DNA of 64,000 nucleotides from contig MUGG01000146.1 of assembly GCA_002148405.1 (NCBI GenBank), positions 27,958 to 91,957 of the forward strand. The letters run 5' to 3'. Each line of letters opens with the position of its first letter. Within the stretch, counting starts at the first letter, position 1. Made by a program: the position numbers and the translations under genes. This document shows, piece after piece, positions 42,716 to 51,584 of this stretch. A model generated the notes under the pieces. The model saw nothing but the letters and a program-made list of their open reading frames with translations, made no database searches and was not told the DNA's origin. The stretch is from Alkalinema sp. CACIAM 70d (lineage in GTDB: Bacteria; Cyanobacteriota; Cyanobacteriia; Leptolyngbyales; Leptolyngbyaceae).

Positions 42716-43720
42716 CTAAGACGCTTTTTTCGTTTCCGTTTCAATTTGTTTAATCAGCGTACCCACTTCTTCCGGCGTTTTCACAGGTTTCTGGGGCGGG
42801 ATTGGAGTAGGCCACACCTTCAAGAGATCCGCCATCGTGGCAACAATCACCTTATGGCTTGCGGGATATTCCTTTTCAATCTGATCCGCAATGCCTTTGT
42901 ACAAATCATTGGCATACATGACAAACCCGCGAGAGTCCTGATATTCGATCGCTTCTTTCACTTTGCCATCCGCGATCGCTGCGGTGTATTCCGAATTCGC
43001 TGTATCCAATAATCCATTGATCACTTGCAGGACAAAATCGTGATCCTTGCGTTGGGTATCCGGCAACACTGAGATCGCACCGTCGATCGATTGAATGGAG
43101 GCTTTGTATTCTTCAGCCGTTTTATTCGCATCCTTTGCCCCGGCCTTGACCCGATCCTGAAGTGCAATCAACTCGTTTTTAAAGGCTTTCACATTGCGTT
43201 CATTCAATTGATCTTCCACATCGGCATAAATTTCTTCCACCGGATGCCCAATGTGGGGTTCAGCCTGTTCGGGTTTGCCTAAATCCAGCAATTCCTTGGC
43301 CACCATCATATGACCTTTCATCAGTCCCAGCTTCAACATGTAATCCACATCTTTTGCTTCCCCAGTCAGTTGAATATCTTCGATCGTCACCATGTCCTTG
43401 ATCTGATCGAACTGGGCTTGGGTAATGACGTCTTTGGAAACCAGTTCCTCAACTTTGCCGTAGGGACGACTGGCCTGAATTTTATTCGAGAGCGCAGGTA
43501 CGCCTAGCTTCGCTTCCAACTTATCCAGTTCCGATAAAATCGCAGCATTGATATTAATCTTCTTGCCGTGACCTGCATGGGCCGCCTGTTCAGTCGGCGC
43601 TGAACTAGCAACTGGAGGGCTTTGGGTTGTGGAAGTCGAGGGAGCTTGATTGTTGCAAGCCACCAAAATAGCCAACCCGCAGGAAGCAACCCATAACCCT
43701 AAAAACTTCAAAAATTTCAT
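42716..43720 (-). CDS. Lipoprotein with helix-hairpin-helix and imelysin/EfeO-like domain
   Basis: A 334-residue lipoprotein: lipobox ILVAC with Cys22, a His-containing linker (HAGHGKK), then a ComEA-like helix-hairpin-helix block at about 55-111 (ININAAILSELDKLEAKLGV, RPYGKVEELV), then a helical region at about 120-320 that looks like the M75/imelysin or EfeO fold (KGHMMVAKEL, PHIGHPVEEIYADVE). Placed between the oxidase and FTR1 genes, it should act as the periplasmic iron-binding part of the uptake system, like EfeO. The HHH is normally DNA-binding, so its use on an exported lipoprotein is odd. Confidence 0.78.
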   Translation of the reverse strand: MKFLKFLGLWVASCGLAILVACNNQAPSTSTTQSPPVASSAPTEQAAHAGHGKKININAAILSELDKLEAKLGVPALSNKIQASRPYGKVEELVSKDVITQAQFDQIKDMVTIEDIQLTGEAKDVDYMLKLGLMKGHMMVAKELLDLGKPEQAEPHIGHPVEEIYADVEDQLNERNVKAFKNELIALQDRVKAGAKDANKTAEEYKASIQSIDGAISVLPDTQRKDHDFVLQVINGLLDTANSEYTAAIADGKVKEAIEYQDSRGFVMYANDLYKGIADQIEKEYPASHKVIVATMADLLKVWPTPIPPQKPVKTPEEVGTLIKQIETETKKAS

Positions 43721-43988
43721 GCTTCAAACCTTAGTAGTAATTTTTAACAAAAAGCCTGTGGTTTAACACTGGTATTTGATGGAGTGATGCGATGGATTGT
43801 GGAAAATTATCTCCGCACTGAGTTCCGAAAAACAACGACAGGAAAGCAGTCTACGGCTCCCGACAATTTATAAGCTGGGAAAAAAGAATTTAATACGATC
43901 GTAACTCCATAGATTAATAGAGGAGAACTGATGAGAATTATTAGCTTTAGCTGATTGAAAGCTATTCTGACGGTTTGTCGTAAACCTG

Positions 43989-45017
43989 TCAACTAGGCAA
44001 TCCAGAAATTACATCGAAATAGCCCATACAACCCGCTTCCGCAATCCCATCTTGGTGGGGATGGAACATAAATTTTCCAGTTTCCTTAAAACTAAATTCC
44101 AGGATGTGCCGTTCTGCGGTACCCATCGTAATGACATCGGCTTCGTAGGACGGCTCTAATAATCGCCCCGTGGGGTTGACCCGAAATAAATTGGCATGGA
44201 GATGGAAGGTAGCAACTGGATCAAACTCAATCATATTCAGTACATATAGCCGAATTAGTTGGTTTTGCTGAATCGGGATCGGCTGATGCATATAGGCATG
44301 GGGCATTCCATTAAAGGCATACAACTCATTTTTGTTATCGCCGTTGGTGTCATAACCTGCCATGATCAGCACCATTTCATCAGCGGGTGGGCGCGGTTGG
44401 GGGGGATCGATAATGAACATCCCGTATAGCCCTTTGCCGATGTGGCGCGTTACTGGAGCAACGTGGCAGTGGTAGAGATGGACGCCGTAGGGTTCTGCAT
44501 CAAATTCATAAATAAAGACATTACCATTGCGCACAGGCTTGACGCCATCCATGGCAGCGGGGTGGGTTCCATGGAAATGCAGGGAATGGGAATGCCCCGC
44601 TTTGTTGTAAAAAATCACACGAATCCGATCGCCTGCGGTGGCTCGAAACGTGGGGCCAGGAACCCGACCGTTCAGATTCCAAGTAATAAATTTGGTGCTT
44701 TTGTTGAGTTGTAGCTCTCCCGTTTGGGCTTCTACCCGAAACTCCCGCACGGTGCGACCATTCTCTTGGGTTACAGTGCCGTAGTCAAATTCTCGCAGAA
44801 CTTTTAGTGGACTGATCCCAGCACCGTGGTGCATCTCCTCCTGGGGCAACGGGGGAATGGTAACCGTCGTCGATCGACCTCGGGATCGCCACAGTTGGGA
44901 GAGGCCGATCGCGCCAGCGCCGGTTACGCCCAGCAAGAGTCCTGCTTGGAGCAGTTGTCGTCGATTCAGAAAGGATTGCTTAATGTCCACGGTCTTGCTC
45001 TGAGTCCACCGTCTCAC
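43989..45017 (-). CDS. Two-domain multicopper oxidase, Tat-exported
   Basis: A 342-residue oxidase. Tat signal NRRQLLQAGLLLG (18-30). Domain 1 has HSLHFHGTHP (144-153) and HCHVAPVTRHIGKGLYGM (183-200), giving type 1 ligands H142-152 region, C184, H192 and M200. Domain 2 has HLHANLF (272-278) and HPHQDG (319-324), completing the trinuclear site. Type 1 copper in domain 1 only fits a two-domain type C oxidase. First gene of the FTR1 operon, so the likely job is Fe2+ to Fe3+ oxidation. The start is a GTG at 45017; a second GTG nine codons on is also possible. Confidence 0.85.
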   Translation of the reverse strand: MRRWTQSKTVDIKQSFLNRRQLLQAGLLLGVTGAGAIGLSQLWRSRGRSTTVTIPPLPQEEMHHGAGISPLKVLREFDYGTVTQENGRTVREFRVEAQTGELQLNKSTKFITWNLNGRVPGPTFRATAGDRIRVIFYNKAGHSHSLHFHGTHPAAMDGVKPVRNGNVFIYEFDAEPYGVHLYHCHVAPVTRHIGKGLYGMFIIDPPQPRPPADEMVLIMAGYDTNGDNKNELYAFNGMPHAYMHQPIPIQQNQLIRLYVLNMIEFDPVATFHLHANLFRVNPTGRLLEPSYEADVITMGTAERHILEFSFKETGKFMFHPHQDGIAEAGCMGYFDVISGLPS

Positions 45018-45474
45018 CGTAATTTTCCACAGTCAATTGGAAACTCTTAATGAGAAAAGGTATTGTCTAGGCAATCATCGCATTTTTTTGACAAAGCGGA
45101 TAGAGGATCGATCGAATTGCGGTCATCGTGGCCTGTGCCCTTGATCAGTCCTGCTACTGCTCAAGGATAATCCGACCGGCAGGAAACCCCAACAGCAGCC
45201 CATCCAAAAAAATAATTGCAACTCTCTGTCATTTGGTAAATTTATCTGCTAAGGTGAAAGCAAATAGTTGATTACCAGTCTCAATAAGAAGGTTAGAGGG
45301 GCGCTCCAACGCCTCCTCCGATCACCCAGGAATGTGGACAGGATAGTTTTTTGCCTGCCCCAAGGGCAGCCCTACCAAAATATTAGGTAGGCTCCATCGC
45401 CATTCCCTAGAACTATTCCCGAATTCCGACCCCAATCCAGATCCAACCATCCATATCACGCAGTTAGGTTAACC
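45018..45474. other. Divergent promoter region with a leader hairpin
   Basis: About 455 bases between the iron operon and the ferredoxin-like gene. I looked for a Fur-box-like palindrome and found none that convinces. Near the ferredoxin-like gene, CCTACC (45371-45376) pairs with GGTAGG (45386-45391), extended by AGC/GCT with one bulge; no T-run follows, so it may be a structured leader. Confidence 0.35.
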
Positions 45475-46152
45475 ATGGGTAAGAAAGCAGGTTTCAAACA
45501 TCACCAAGAAACGCAATATCGTCTTGCAGGGCAGTTTCTTGGGTTTTGGCAGAAACGGGATGGACAAATCAAGGGACTGCGGCTGCAAACGCCTTTGGGC
45601 CAACAGGAAATTAAAATCGGGAAAAAATTGCGGAGTCAACTTTCAACAATATTGACTCCAGGCAGTTGGGTTGAAACCATTTGCGATCGCCGGATTGATT
45701 TCACAACGGGCAGTGTAATCTTCAAAGTTCACTCGATCGAATCCATTAGTCTTTATTGTCCTACGCCGAAGAAAACGGCTACTCCTAAGGTTGAGCCATT
45801 CTCAGCTGATACAGTCAAAATTAATGCAGACAGGGACTTACAAGATCTCGGTACTGGCACAGTCACACCCTTTGTGCAACCGGCAACCCCCTGTAAGAAA
45901 GCCAAAATTCTGATGTGCCAAAAATCTGATTGCATGAAGCGGCAGGGAAAAGCTGTTTGTCAGGCATTGGAGGCCGCATTGCACGATCGGCAATTAACGG
46001 AATTTGTTCAAGTCAAGGGAACAGGTTGTTTAAAACATTGTAAGGCGGGGCCAAACTTGGTCGTGGATAAGGTGCGCTACAGCAAGGTGACACCGGAGGA
46101 AGTCCCCGATCTATTAGACAAGCATTTTGTGGCGCAGTTGGCCGCTAGTTAG
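45475..46152 (+). CDS. Thioredoxin-like [2Fe-2S] ferredoxin domain protein
   Basis: A 225-residue protein. The C-terminal part (about 145-215) has four Cys in the thioredoxin-like ferredoxin pattern: ILMCQKSDCMKRQGKAVCQA, then GTGCLKHCKAGPNLVVD, as in the NuoE/Clostridium-type ferredoxin fold. The N-terminal half (about 1-95) is a strand-rich domain (LAGQFLGFWQKRDGQIKGLR) that occurs with this ferredoxin domain in cyanobacteria. Redox partner unknown. It is divergent from the iron-uptake operon. Confidence 0.82.
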   Translation: MGKKAGFKHHQETQYRLAGQFLGFWQKRDGQIKGLRLQTPLGQQEIKIGKKLRSQLSTILTPGSWVETICDRRIDFTTGSVIFKVHSIESISLYCPTPKKTATPKVEPFSADTVKINADRDLQDLGTGTVTPFVQPATPCKKAKILMCQKSDCMKRQGKAVCQALEAALHDRQLTEFVQVKGTGCLKHCKAGPNLVVDKVRYSKVTPEEVPDLLDKHFVAQLAAS

Positions 46153-46796
46153 GCACCTGTTTAGGCGGGGCCCAATGCTTCTAACACACCTGCCAGGGGG
46201 GGCAGCCTAGAGAAGATTGTCAGCATTTAGGGACTAATTTACATTTAGAGGCTAATTTAATTTGTCCCAAACGACGCAAGGGGCGGTACATTCCCTCAAT
46301 TTTCTGGCGGAAACTGAGCGATTCAGGACAAAATTCAAAATTAGGGATTAACAGTGGGACGGTTTTCAGGAGGTGCGATCGCACTTGTGAAAGGTGCATG
46401 CCTCAAGTAAGCTGAGCTGCCATCCCACCGCATTCCTCACAATTCAGCATTTCAGGCAACTTTCCCATAATTTTATCTGATCAATAAAAAACTTGTTTTT
46501 TTAGCTAGAAATTATTAAGCCCTGATAAAGTGTCTACCCCAAGCTTGCCACTCTCCGTAGGATTGCATAACATGTAGCGGAGTAAGGCAACTAGCCTCCG
46601 GAATTACGACTAGGCGAAATCACTAGGCAAATTCACACAGAATCAGGTTCTCCTTCATCTACCGCATCGTCCTTCGCTTGATTTTTAGACTTGATGACTT
46701 CCTTCTGCCGGAATCTCTATTGGAGATTGCCCCGCAGGACTTCCGGTTTAGAAATCAGTGCGATTCTACTCATACATAACGAAGAGGTAGATTCTC
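46153..46796. other. Intergenic region upstream of the sorting substrate
   Basis: About 640 bases, no convincing ORF. Short direct repeats of GACTAGGCGAAATCAC-like sequence lie near 46605-46630. It should hold the promoter of the PVPA-signal gene. Confidence 0.4.
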
Positions 46797-47429
46797 ATGA
46801 CTTTATTGAAGAAAGTAGCAGTTGGTACCGCTTTTGCCGCTTCCATCACTGCTGCAAGCTTGGGCGCAAGTGCTCCGGCCCAAGCACTGGATCTCGCAGG
46901 CCGTACTCTGTCCTTTGGTGGTTCAGCTAAGCTGGAAAATGCGGGTGGTGCTATTGGAAGCAGCGCAACGCTAGTATTCGCGAATAATAAAGCGACGACT
47001 GCTGACTATGCTTTCTTTGGCATTACTGATGGCATTGGAGCATCTGATGCTAAATTTGACATTCTGAATCTTACCCTGGAGAAAACTTCAGCAACTCAAT
47101 GGAAATTGATGTCTGGAGTGGCGTCTTGGCTGAGTGGTGGTGCATTAGGGAATGTCAAGTATGACTTAACATCCTTTATTCTGAACAAAATTGGCACTGA
47201 TTTTGAGGCTAAGCTAGACGGCTTTTTTGTTCAGCCAGGACAAACGGTGGGTACTAATACGGATCCTAATGTCACATCTTTTACCTCTCAAGCTAAGCTG
47301 GCTATCACTGGAACCACTTACTCTGCCGATATCGCGGCTGTTCCTGTTCCAGCGCTGTTGCCTGGTGCGGTAGGCGTTGGTTTGGCGGCTCTGCGTAAGC
47401 GCAAGGCTCGGACCCTGGCGACTGCCTAG
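46797..47429 (+). CDS. Exported protein with PVPA-type C-terminal sorting signal
   Basis: A 210-residue protein: signal peptide 1-30 (AVGTAFAASITAASLGASA, APAQA), a beta-rich middle of no known family, and the tail VPVPALLPGAVGVGLAALRK then RKARTLATA: the PxPA motif, a short hydrophobic helix and a basic cluster. This is the PTPA/VPxPA variant of the PEP-CTERM signal. Two exosortases and an HpsJ-like gene follow directly downstream on the same strand, so it is very likely their substrate. Terminator at 47521. Confidence 0.85.
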   Translation: MTLLKKVAVGTAFAASITAASLGASAPAQALDLAGRTLSFGGSAKLENAGGAIGSSATLVFANNKATTADYAFFGITDGIGASDAKFDILNLTLEKTSATQWKLMSGVASWLSGGALGNVKYDLTSFILNKIGTDFEAKLDGFFVQPGQTVGTNTDPNVTSFTSQAKLAITGTTYSADIAAVPVPALLPGAVGVGLAALRKRKARTLATA

Positions 47430-47520
47430 GCAAAAGAACTCCTAGAGTTCACCTCTAACCAGATTCCATGAACAACAGGGAACTCAGTTGATACGCGAAT
47501 TTGAGTAAGCACCTGAGTCA

Positions 47521-47555
47521 GAGTAGGGGGAGATTTAGGCTCTCCCTACTCTTTT
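47521..47555 (+). terminator. Rho-independent terminator after the PVPA-signal gene
   Basis: GAGTAGGGGGAG (47521-47532) pairs with CTCTCCCTACTC (47540-47551) with one mismatch, then TTTT. It separates the substrate transcript from the exosortase genes. Confidence 0.85.
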
Positions 47556-47833
47556 GTAGGAAAGACGGCTTTGTAGAAAGACGGTCTTGTATAGCGGTAG
47601 CCAAACTCGTTAGGACAAGCATATTTGTGCTTGCAAATCGTTCGATCCCCATAAATCCCCGTTCATAAGGGGGACTTTGCAAGAATTTGACTGAATTCCT
47701 CCCTTATTAAGGGGGGCTAGGGGGATCGAATCTATCGCATCAATGAATCAATTTGATATTACTATCCTGAGCTTGTTGGCCATCGCTATAGAAGGACGAC
47801 TTTATGGTCAAACAGTCCTGTAGAAAGACGGCT
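47554..47833. repeat. Four dispersed copies of a 16-base unit
   Basis: TTGTAGGAAAGACGGCT (47554-47570), TTGTAGAAAGACGGTC (47571-47586), CTATAGAAGGACGACT (47786-47801) and CTGTAGAAAGACGGCT (47818-47833). Two copies lie on each side of the inverted-repeat element at 47641-47730. Function unknown. Confidence 0.6.
47641..47730. repeat. 90-bp inverted-repeat (MITE-like) element
   Basis: The element begins TTCGATCCCC (47641-47650) and ends GGGGATCGAA (47721-47730), a perfect 10-base terminal inverted repeat; inner parts also pair (ATAAGGGGGACT against CTCCCTTATTAAGGGG). Similar CCCCTTAATAAGGGGGG-type sequences are repeated in many cyanobacterial genomes. It has no coding capacity. It can fold into one long hairpin. 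Confidence 0.75.
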
Positions 47834-47891
47834 GTCAGAGTACTTCTAACCTATCTGCATTTCAACCTATCTATTCTCTAGAAATCAGCCA

Positions 47892-48848
47892 GTGACTATT
47901 CATACTTGTATAGAGAAACTTAAGCAAATATTGCACTATAGTCTGGCCACTCGCCATCGGCGACGACTCGCACTTGCGGGATTGCTGGCCATTCTCTATC
48001 TCCCCAACTGGATCGGGGTCTTAGTAGAGGGCATTCTTAAAGGCCGATCGGATTCCATTCTCAATCTGGGATTCATTATTTTAGGCGTTCAACCGTTCCT
48101 GAAACAGTCTCCTGCATTGACCCAGTTACGCGCCGAAGAGGACGATCGCTGGACGGGTTACATTCTGTTGGTCATTGCCAGCATTGCCTTAATCATTTTC
48201 CACAGTATTTCCCCTTCCGTAACCTTCCAAGCATTTTCAGTCATGGGGTTAGTTATTGGAGCGATTTGGAGTACCTGGGGACTGGGCTTTTTCCGACGGT
48301 TTCCAGTAATCACGCTCATGCTCCTCGCTGCCACCTATCCCCATCTTTCGTTCATCACTGCCGAGGTTTTGCGGTTTGTCACTGCTCCAGACTTGCTAGA
48401 GCGCACCATGGCGATCGTGGGCAGTTGGGGTCTCACCCAGATTGGCTATCCCGCCCACGCAGAAGCCGCGATCGTGCGACTGTCTACGGGTTCTGTTTTT
48501 GTAGCTCCAGGCTGTAGCGGCTTCGACCTAGCTTTTACATTATGTGGCTTAGGATTTTTGTTGGGGCGGCTGATGCAGGTTCGCTGGCAAAAAACGCTGC
48601 TAGTTATGGGGGCAGGCATTCTGTTGGCCTGGGTCGCTAACGTGCCCCGCATCATGCTGCTGGCGATCGCATCGGTTTACTGGGGCAAGGCATCCTTTGA
48701 TTTTTGGCATGGGCCGATCGGGGGACAGATTTTTGCCGGGATCGTCTTTACAGTTCACTATTATCTAGCCATGGCTTTAATTGGACAGGAGCCCCCGATC
48801 GTAACCCCAGAATCAGAAACCGCTTCTATCAATAATTCACAAATATAA
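47892..48848 (+). CDS. Cyanoexosortase, first paralogue
   Basis: A 318-residue polytopic membrane protease/transpeptidase with about eight helices. The catalytic triad is clear: Cys208 in VFVAPGCSGFDLAF, Arg253 in NVPRIMLLAIA, and His273 in SFDFWHGPIGGQ. It would cut the C-terminal sorting signal of the PVPA protein upstream. The start is a GTG at 47892. It resembles the cyanoexosortase C group by its neighbour (HpsJ-like) but this assignment is tentative. Spacing of the triad equals that of the paralogue at 49738-50673 (offset one residue). Confidence 0.88.
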   Translation: MTIHTCIEKLKQILHYSLATRHRRRLALAGLLAILYLPNWIGVLVEGILKGRSDSILNLGFIILGVQPFLKQSPALTQLRAEEDDRWTGYILLVIASIALIIFHSISPSVTFQAFSVMGLVIGAIWSTWGLGFFRRFPVITLMLLAATYPHLSFITAEVLRFVTAPDLLERTMAIVGSWGLTQIGYPAHAEAAIVRLSTGSVFVAPGCSGFDLAFTLCGLGFLLGRLMQVRWQKTLLVMGAGILLAWVANVPRIMLLAIASVYWGKASFDFWHGPIGGQIFAGIVFTVHYYLAMALIGQEPPIVTPESETASINNSQI

Positions 48849-49037
48849 ATTTTTGGCAATGAGAAATCACTTTGTCAGGATTTCTACGGGGAGTCCCTGA
48901 AAGAGGAAAAAGTTATTCAGTAACTTCGCGGAATAGTGAGAGATTCACGGCAATGGCCCTCTCTTACAGGTGCAGAAACGCCATCTCTGACTAGGTATTC
49001 ATGATTCAATTCACTCACCCATTGAGGTTAAACAATT

Positions 49038-49655
49038 ATGGCGGCGTCCTCCTTGTCTACCCCTAACTATGCCAATTCCGGAACCGGAAATACTAATGCT
49101 CGAGGTTTGTGCCGAATTGTCGGTGTTGCTTGTTTGGTCGGCTTTCTCGTGGATATGGCCGTGCTGACCTTTCCTCCGGCCTTTGGCGAACTAACCTGGC
49201 GCATCGGCTTTATGCAACAGATGGGCGATCGCAGCATTATTCTGCTGTTTGGACTCGCACTGATGCTTTACTCTGCCTTGGATACGCGCACTTTGAGACG
49301 GCAACTCGCGATCGCTTGTCTAGCGATCGGCATTATTTTCCCGCTCTCCTGCGTTTTAGTTGTGCGAGATGCCATCACCTTCCAAAATATGGCTGTGAAT
49401 AATATCAGCGTGCAATTAGAACGGGCCCAAAAACAATTAGCTGAAATTAAGCCCGGTGAAAATCCCCAGCTCAAAGTCACCCAAGAACAACTCCAAACGG
49501 TTGCCAAGCAGCTATCTGGGAATGCCCAAGTTGCACAGGAAACTGCCAAGAATACTTCTATCAAAACTGGACTATCCAGCGTGGGCAACTTGCTAGTTGT
49601 TGGCTTAGCGCTACTGGGTCTGGGTCGGTATGGCATGCGGCCCCCCCGTGGCTAA
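49038..49655 (+). CDS. HpsJ-like protein, exosortase-associated
   Basis: A 205-residue membrane protein: helices at about 27-48, 68-85 and 90-112, then a coiled-coil region (NNISVQLERAQKQLAEIKPG, VTQEQLQTVAKQL) and a final helix (SVGNLLVVGLALLGLG). The layout and the MGDRSIILLFGLALMLYS block fit HpsJ-like proteins that travel with cyanoexosortases; HpsJ itself was found in a polysaccharide/hormogonium locus. It sits between two exosortase genes, so it probably helps sorting or secretion. Confidence 0.78.
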   Translation: MAASSLSTPNYANSGTGNTNARGLCRIVGVACLVGFLVDMAVLTFPPAFGELTWRIGFMQQMGDRSIILLFGLALMLYSALDTRTLRRQLAIACLAIGIIFPLSCVLVVRDAITFQNMAVNNISVQLERAQKQLAEIKPGENPQLKVTQEQLQTVAKQLSGNAQVAQETAKNTSIKTGLSSVGNLLVVGLALLGLGRYGMRPPRG

Positions 49656-49737
49656 TCACTAGAACCTAATCATCAATAGGATTGAGCTAGGGAAAGTTTT
49701 CGCTAGCTCCTTTCCCTTATTTCTAAATCCTGAGATT

Positions 49738-50673
49738 ATGGAACGGCAAACTCTAGGTTCACACATTATTGATTGGTGTAGATATATCAGTCGAAATGGT
49801 TTAAGAACAAACCATGGATTTCTGATTCTCTGCGGTAGTATCATTCTACTGATCTATGGAGTGACTCTCTTAGTTTTTTTAGGAGATATTACAATCCACG
49901 GCAGTTCTAGTGCGTTCATGAATACTTGCTTTTTGTACCTTGGCCTAGCGGGTTTATGGAAACAGCAAGAAACATTAAAACAGGAACGCGTTTACCCCGA
50001 CGATCGCATCATTGGATATGCTTTGCTGCTGACCGGAACGATCGGATTTTTCCTATTACGTTCCTCATTTTCCTTACAGGCACTCTGCGCCATGCTGATT
50101 GTCATGGGAATGTTATTAAGTCAATTTGGCTTAGTGATGATTCGCCGCCATTGGCGATTCATTGGTTTTATCATCGTGGGTCTTTATCCCAACATCATCA
50201 ATCTTGCGACCCAAACTTGGAAATTCGCAACACCCCACAATTTACTCGAATTACTTATGGCGAACCTAGGTAGCCAAGGACTACGGCTACTGGGCTATGA
50301 ATCGATCGCCCAAGAGCAGTTTATTAAACTGGGGCCAGGAGCCGTAGAAGTCGCTTTCGGGTGCAATGGATTCCACATGAGTTTTGTATTGGGTATGGCA
50401 GGATTTATTGTTGGTCAATTTATGCAGCTTTCTGTGCGTAAAACAGTTCTACTGATTATTGGTGGTGTGACCTTAGCATTAAGTCTCAACGTACCTCGTG
50501 TAATGATGCTAGCGATCGCATCAGTCTATTGGGGAAAACAATCCTTTGATTTTTGGCATGGTTCGATCGGTGGCCAGATCTTTGCCGGAATTCTTTTCAC
50601 AATTTACTACTACTTAGCCATGTGGATTATCGATAGAAAACCCAATGTAAAAGCTAGTAGAAGTATTGTTTAA
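49738..50673 (+). CDS. Cyanoexosortase, second paralogue
   Basis: A 311-residue exosortase with Cys209 in VEVAFGCNGFHMSF, Arg254 in NVPRVMMLAIA and His274 in SFDFWHGSIGGQ. It differs from the first copy in the motif after Cys (CNG instead of CSG) and in the N-terminal third, but the last 60 residues are very close. All catalytic residues are kept, so it should be active. It ends 7 bases before the convergent ABC ATPase gene. The presence of two exosortases beside one substrate is unusual. Confidence 0.85.
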   Translation: MERQTLGSHIIDWCRYISRNGLRTNHGFLILCGSIILLIYGVTLLVFLGDITIHGSSSAFMNTCFLYLGLAGLWKQQETLKQERVYPDDRIIGYALLLTGTIGFFLLRSSFSLQALCAMLIVMGMLLSQFGLVMIRRHWRFIGFIIVGLYPNIINLATQTWKFATPHNLLELLMANLGSQGLRLLGYESIAQEQFIKLGPGAVEVAFGCNGFHMSFVLGMAGFIVGQFMQLSVRKTVLLIIGGVTLALSLNVPRVMMLAIASVYWGKQSFDFWHGSIGGQIFAGILFTIYYYLAMWIIDRKPNVKASRSIV

Positions 50674-50679
50674 GGCTCA

Positions 50680-51396
50680 TCAACTGACCATCGTTTGGCC
50701 AATATCTTCCGGAGCCATATTCGGTTCTAAGATTCGCCCATCCTTAAACCAGATCACCCGACGGGTACAGCGAGCGACCTCCGGCTCGTGGGTCACCATC
50801 ACTACGGTCATTCCACTGGCATTTAGATTTCCAAAAATTTCCAAAATTTCATGGGTAGTTTGGGAGTCCAATGCCCCCGTTGGCTCATCTGCCAGCAAGA
50901 GGACTGGTTGGTTCACGATCGCCCGAGCGATCGCCACCCGCTGCTGTTGTCCACCAGAAAGCTGTGTGGGTTTGTTATTCAAGCGAGATTCCAATCCTAC
51001 TCTGACTAGAGCCTCTCTAGCCCGCTCTCGCCGTTCCGTAGGAGGCACTGCAGCATAGATCATCGGTAACATCACATTTTCCAAGGCTGTCAGTTGAGGC
51101 AGCAAATGGAACTGCTGAAACACAAAGCCCAATTTTTGATTGCGAATATGGGCCAATTCCTTATCGGGTAAGGTTGCCACTTCTACGCCATCCAAATAGT
51201 AACGACCGGCTGTTGGCTGATCGAGACAGCCAATAATATTCATCATGGTTGATTTTCCGGAACCCGATGCTCCCATAATGGCGCAATATTCCCCAGCTTC
51301 AACGGTTAAATCAACGCCCGCCAAAGCATTTACAGTAATATCACCCATTCCGTAAACTTTAGTGATTTCTTCTAATCGAACAATTGTATTATTCAT
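50680..51396 (-). CDS. MacB-type ABC transporter ATPase
   Basis: A 238-residue ATPase from ATG 51396 (MNNTIVRLEEITKVYG). Walker A GASGSGKST (42-50), Q-loop FVFQQFHLLPQ, signature LSGGQQQRVAIARA, Walker B LLLADEPTGALD and switch His in VMVTHEPE: the LolD/MacB/FtsE subgroup. It is the third gene of a fusion protein-permease-ATPase run and should drive export through the whole envelope. A short upstream extension to 51417 is also open. Confidence 0.93.
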   Translation of the reverse strand: MNNTIVRLEEITKVYGMGDITVNALAGVDLTVEAGEYCAIMGASGSGKSTMMNIIGCLDQPTAGRYYLDGVEVATLPDKELAHIRNQKLGFVFQQFHLLPQLTALENVMLPMIYAAVPPTERRERAREALVRVGLESRLNNKPTQLSGGQQQRVAIARAIVNQPVLLLADEPTGALDSQTTHEILEIFGNLNASGMTVVMVTHEPEVARCTRRVIWFKDGRILEPNMAPEDIGQTMVS

Positions 51397-51584
51397 GATG
51401 GCAAATCGGTAAATCATTGATTGATTGATAGAGTTTTATCTAGAGATATTGTCCATTAATTTAAATCAACAATACTCTTATTTTTATTTTGATTGATTAC
51501 TTAAACTATCAATGATCTATAGTTCTCCTTGTCACTGTCACAGATATTGCAACTATCACAGGTACTGTAACTATCATAAATCTT

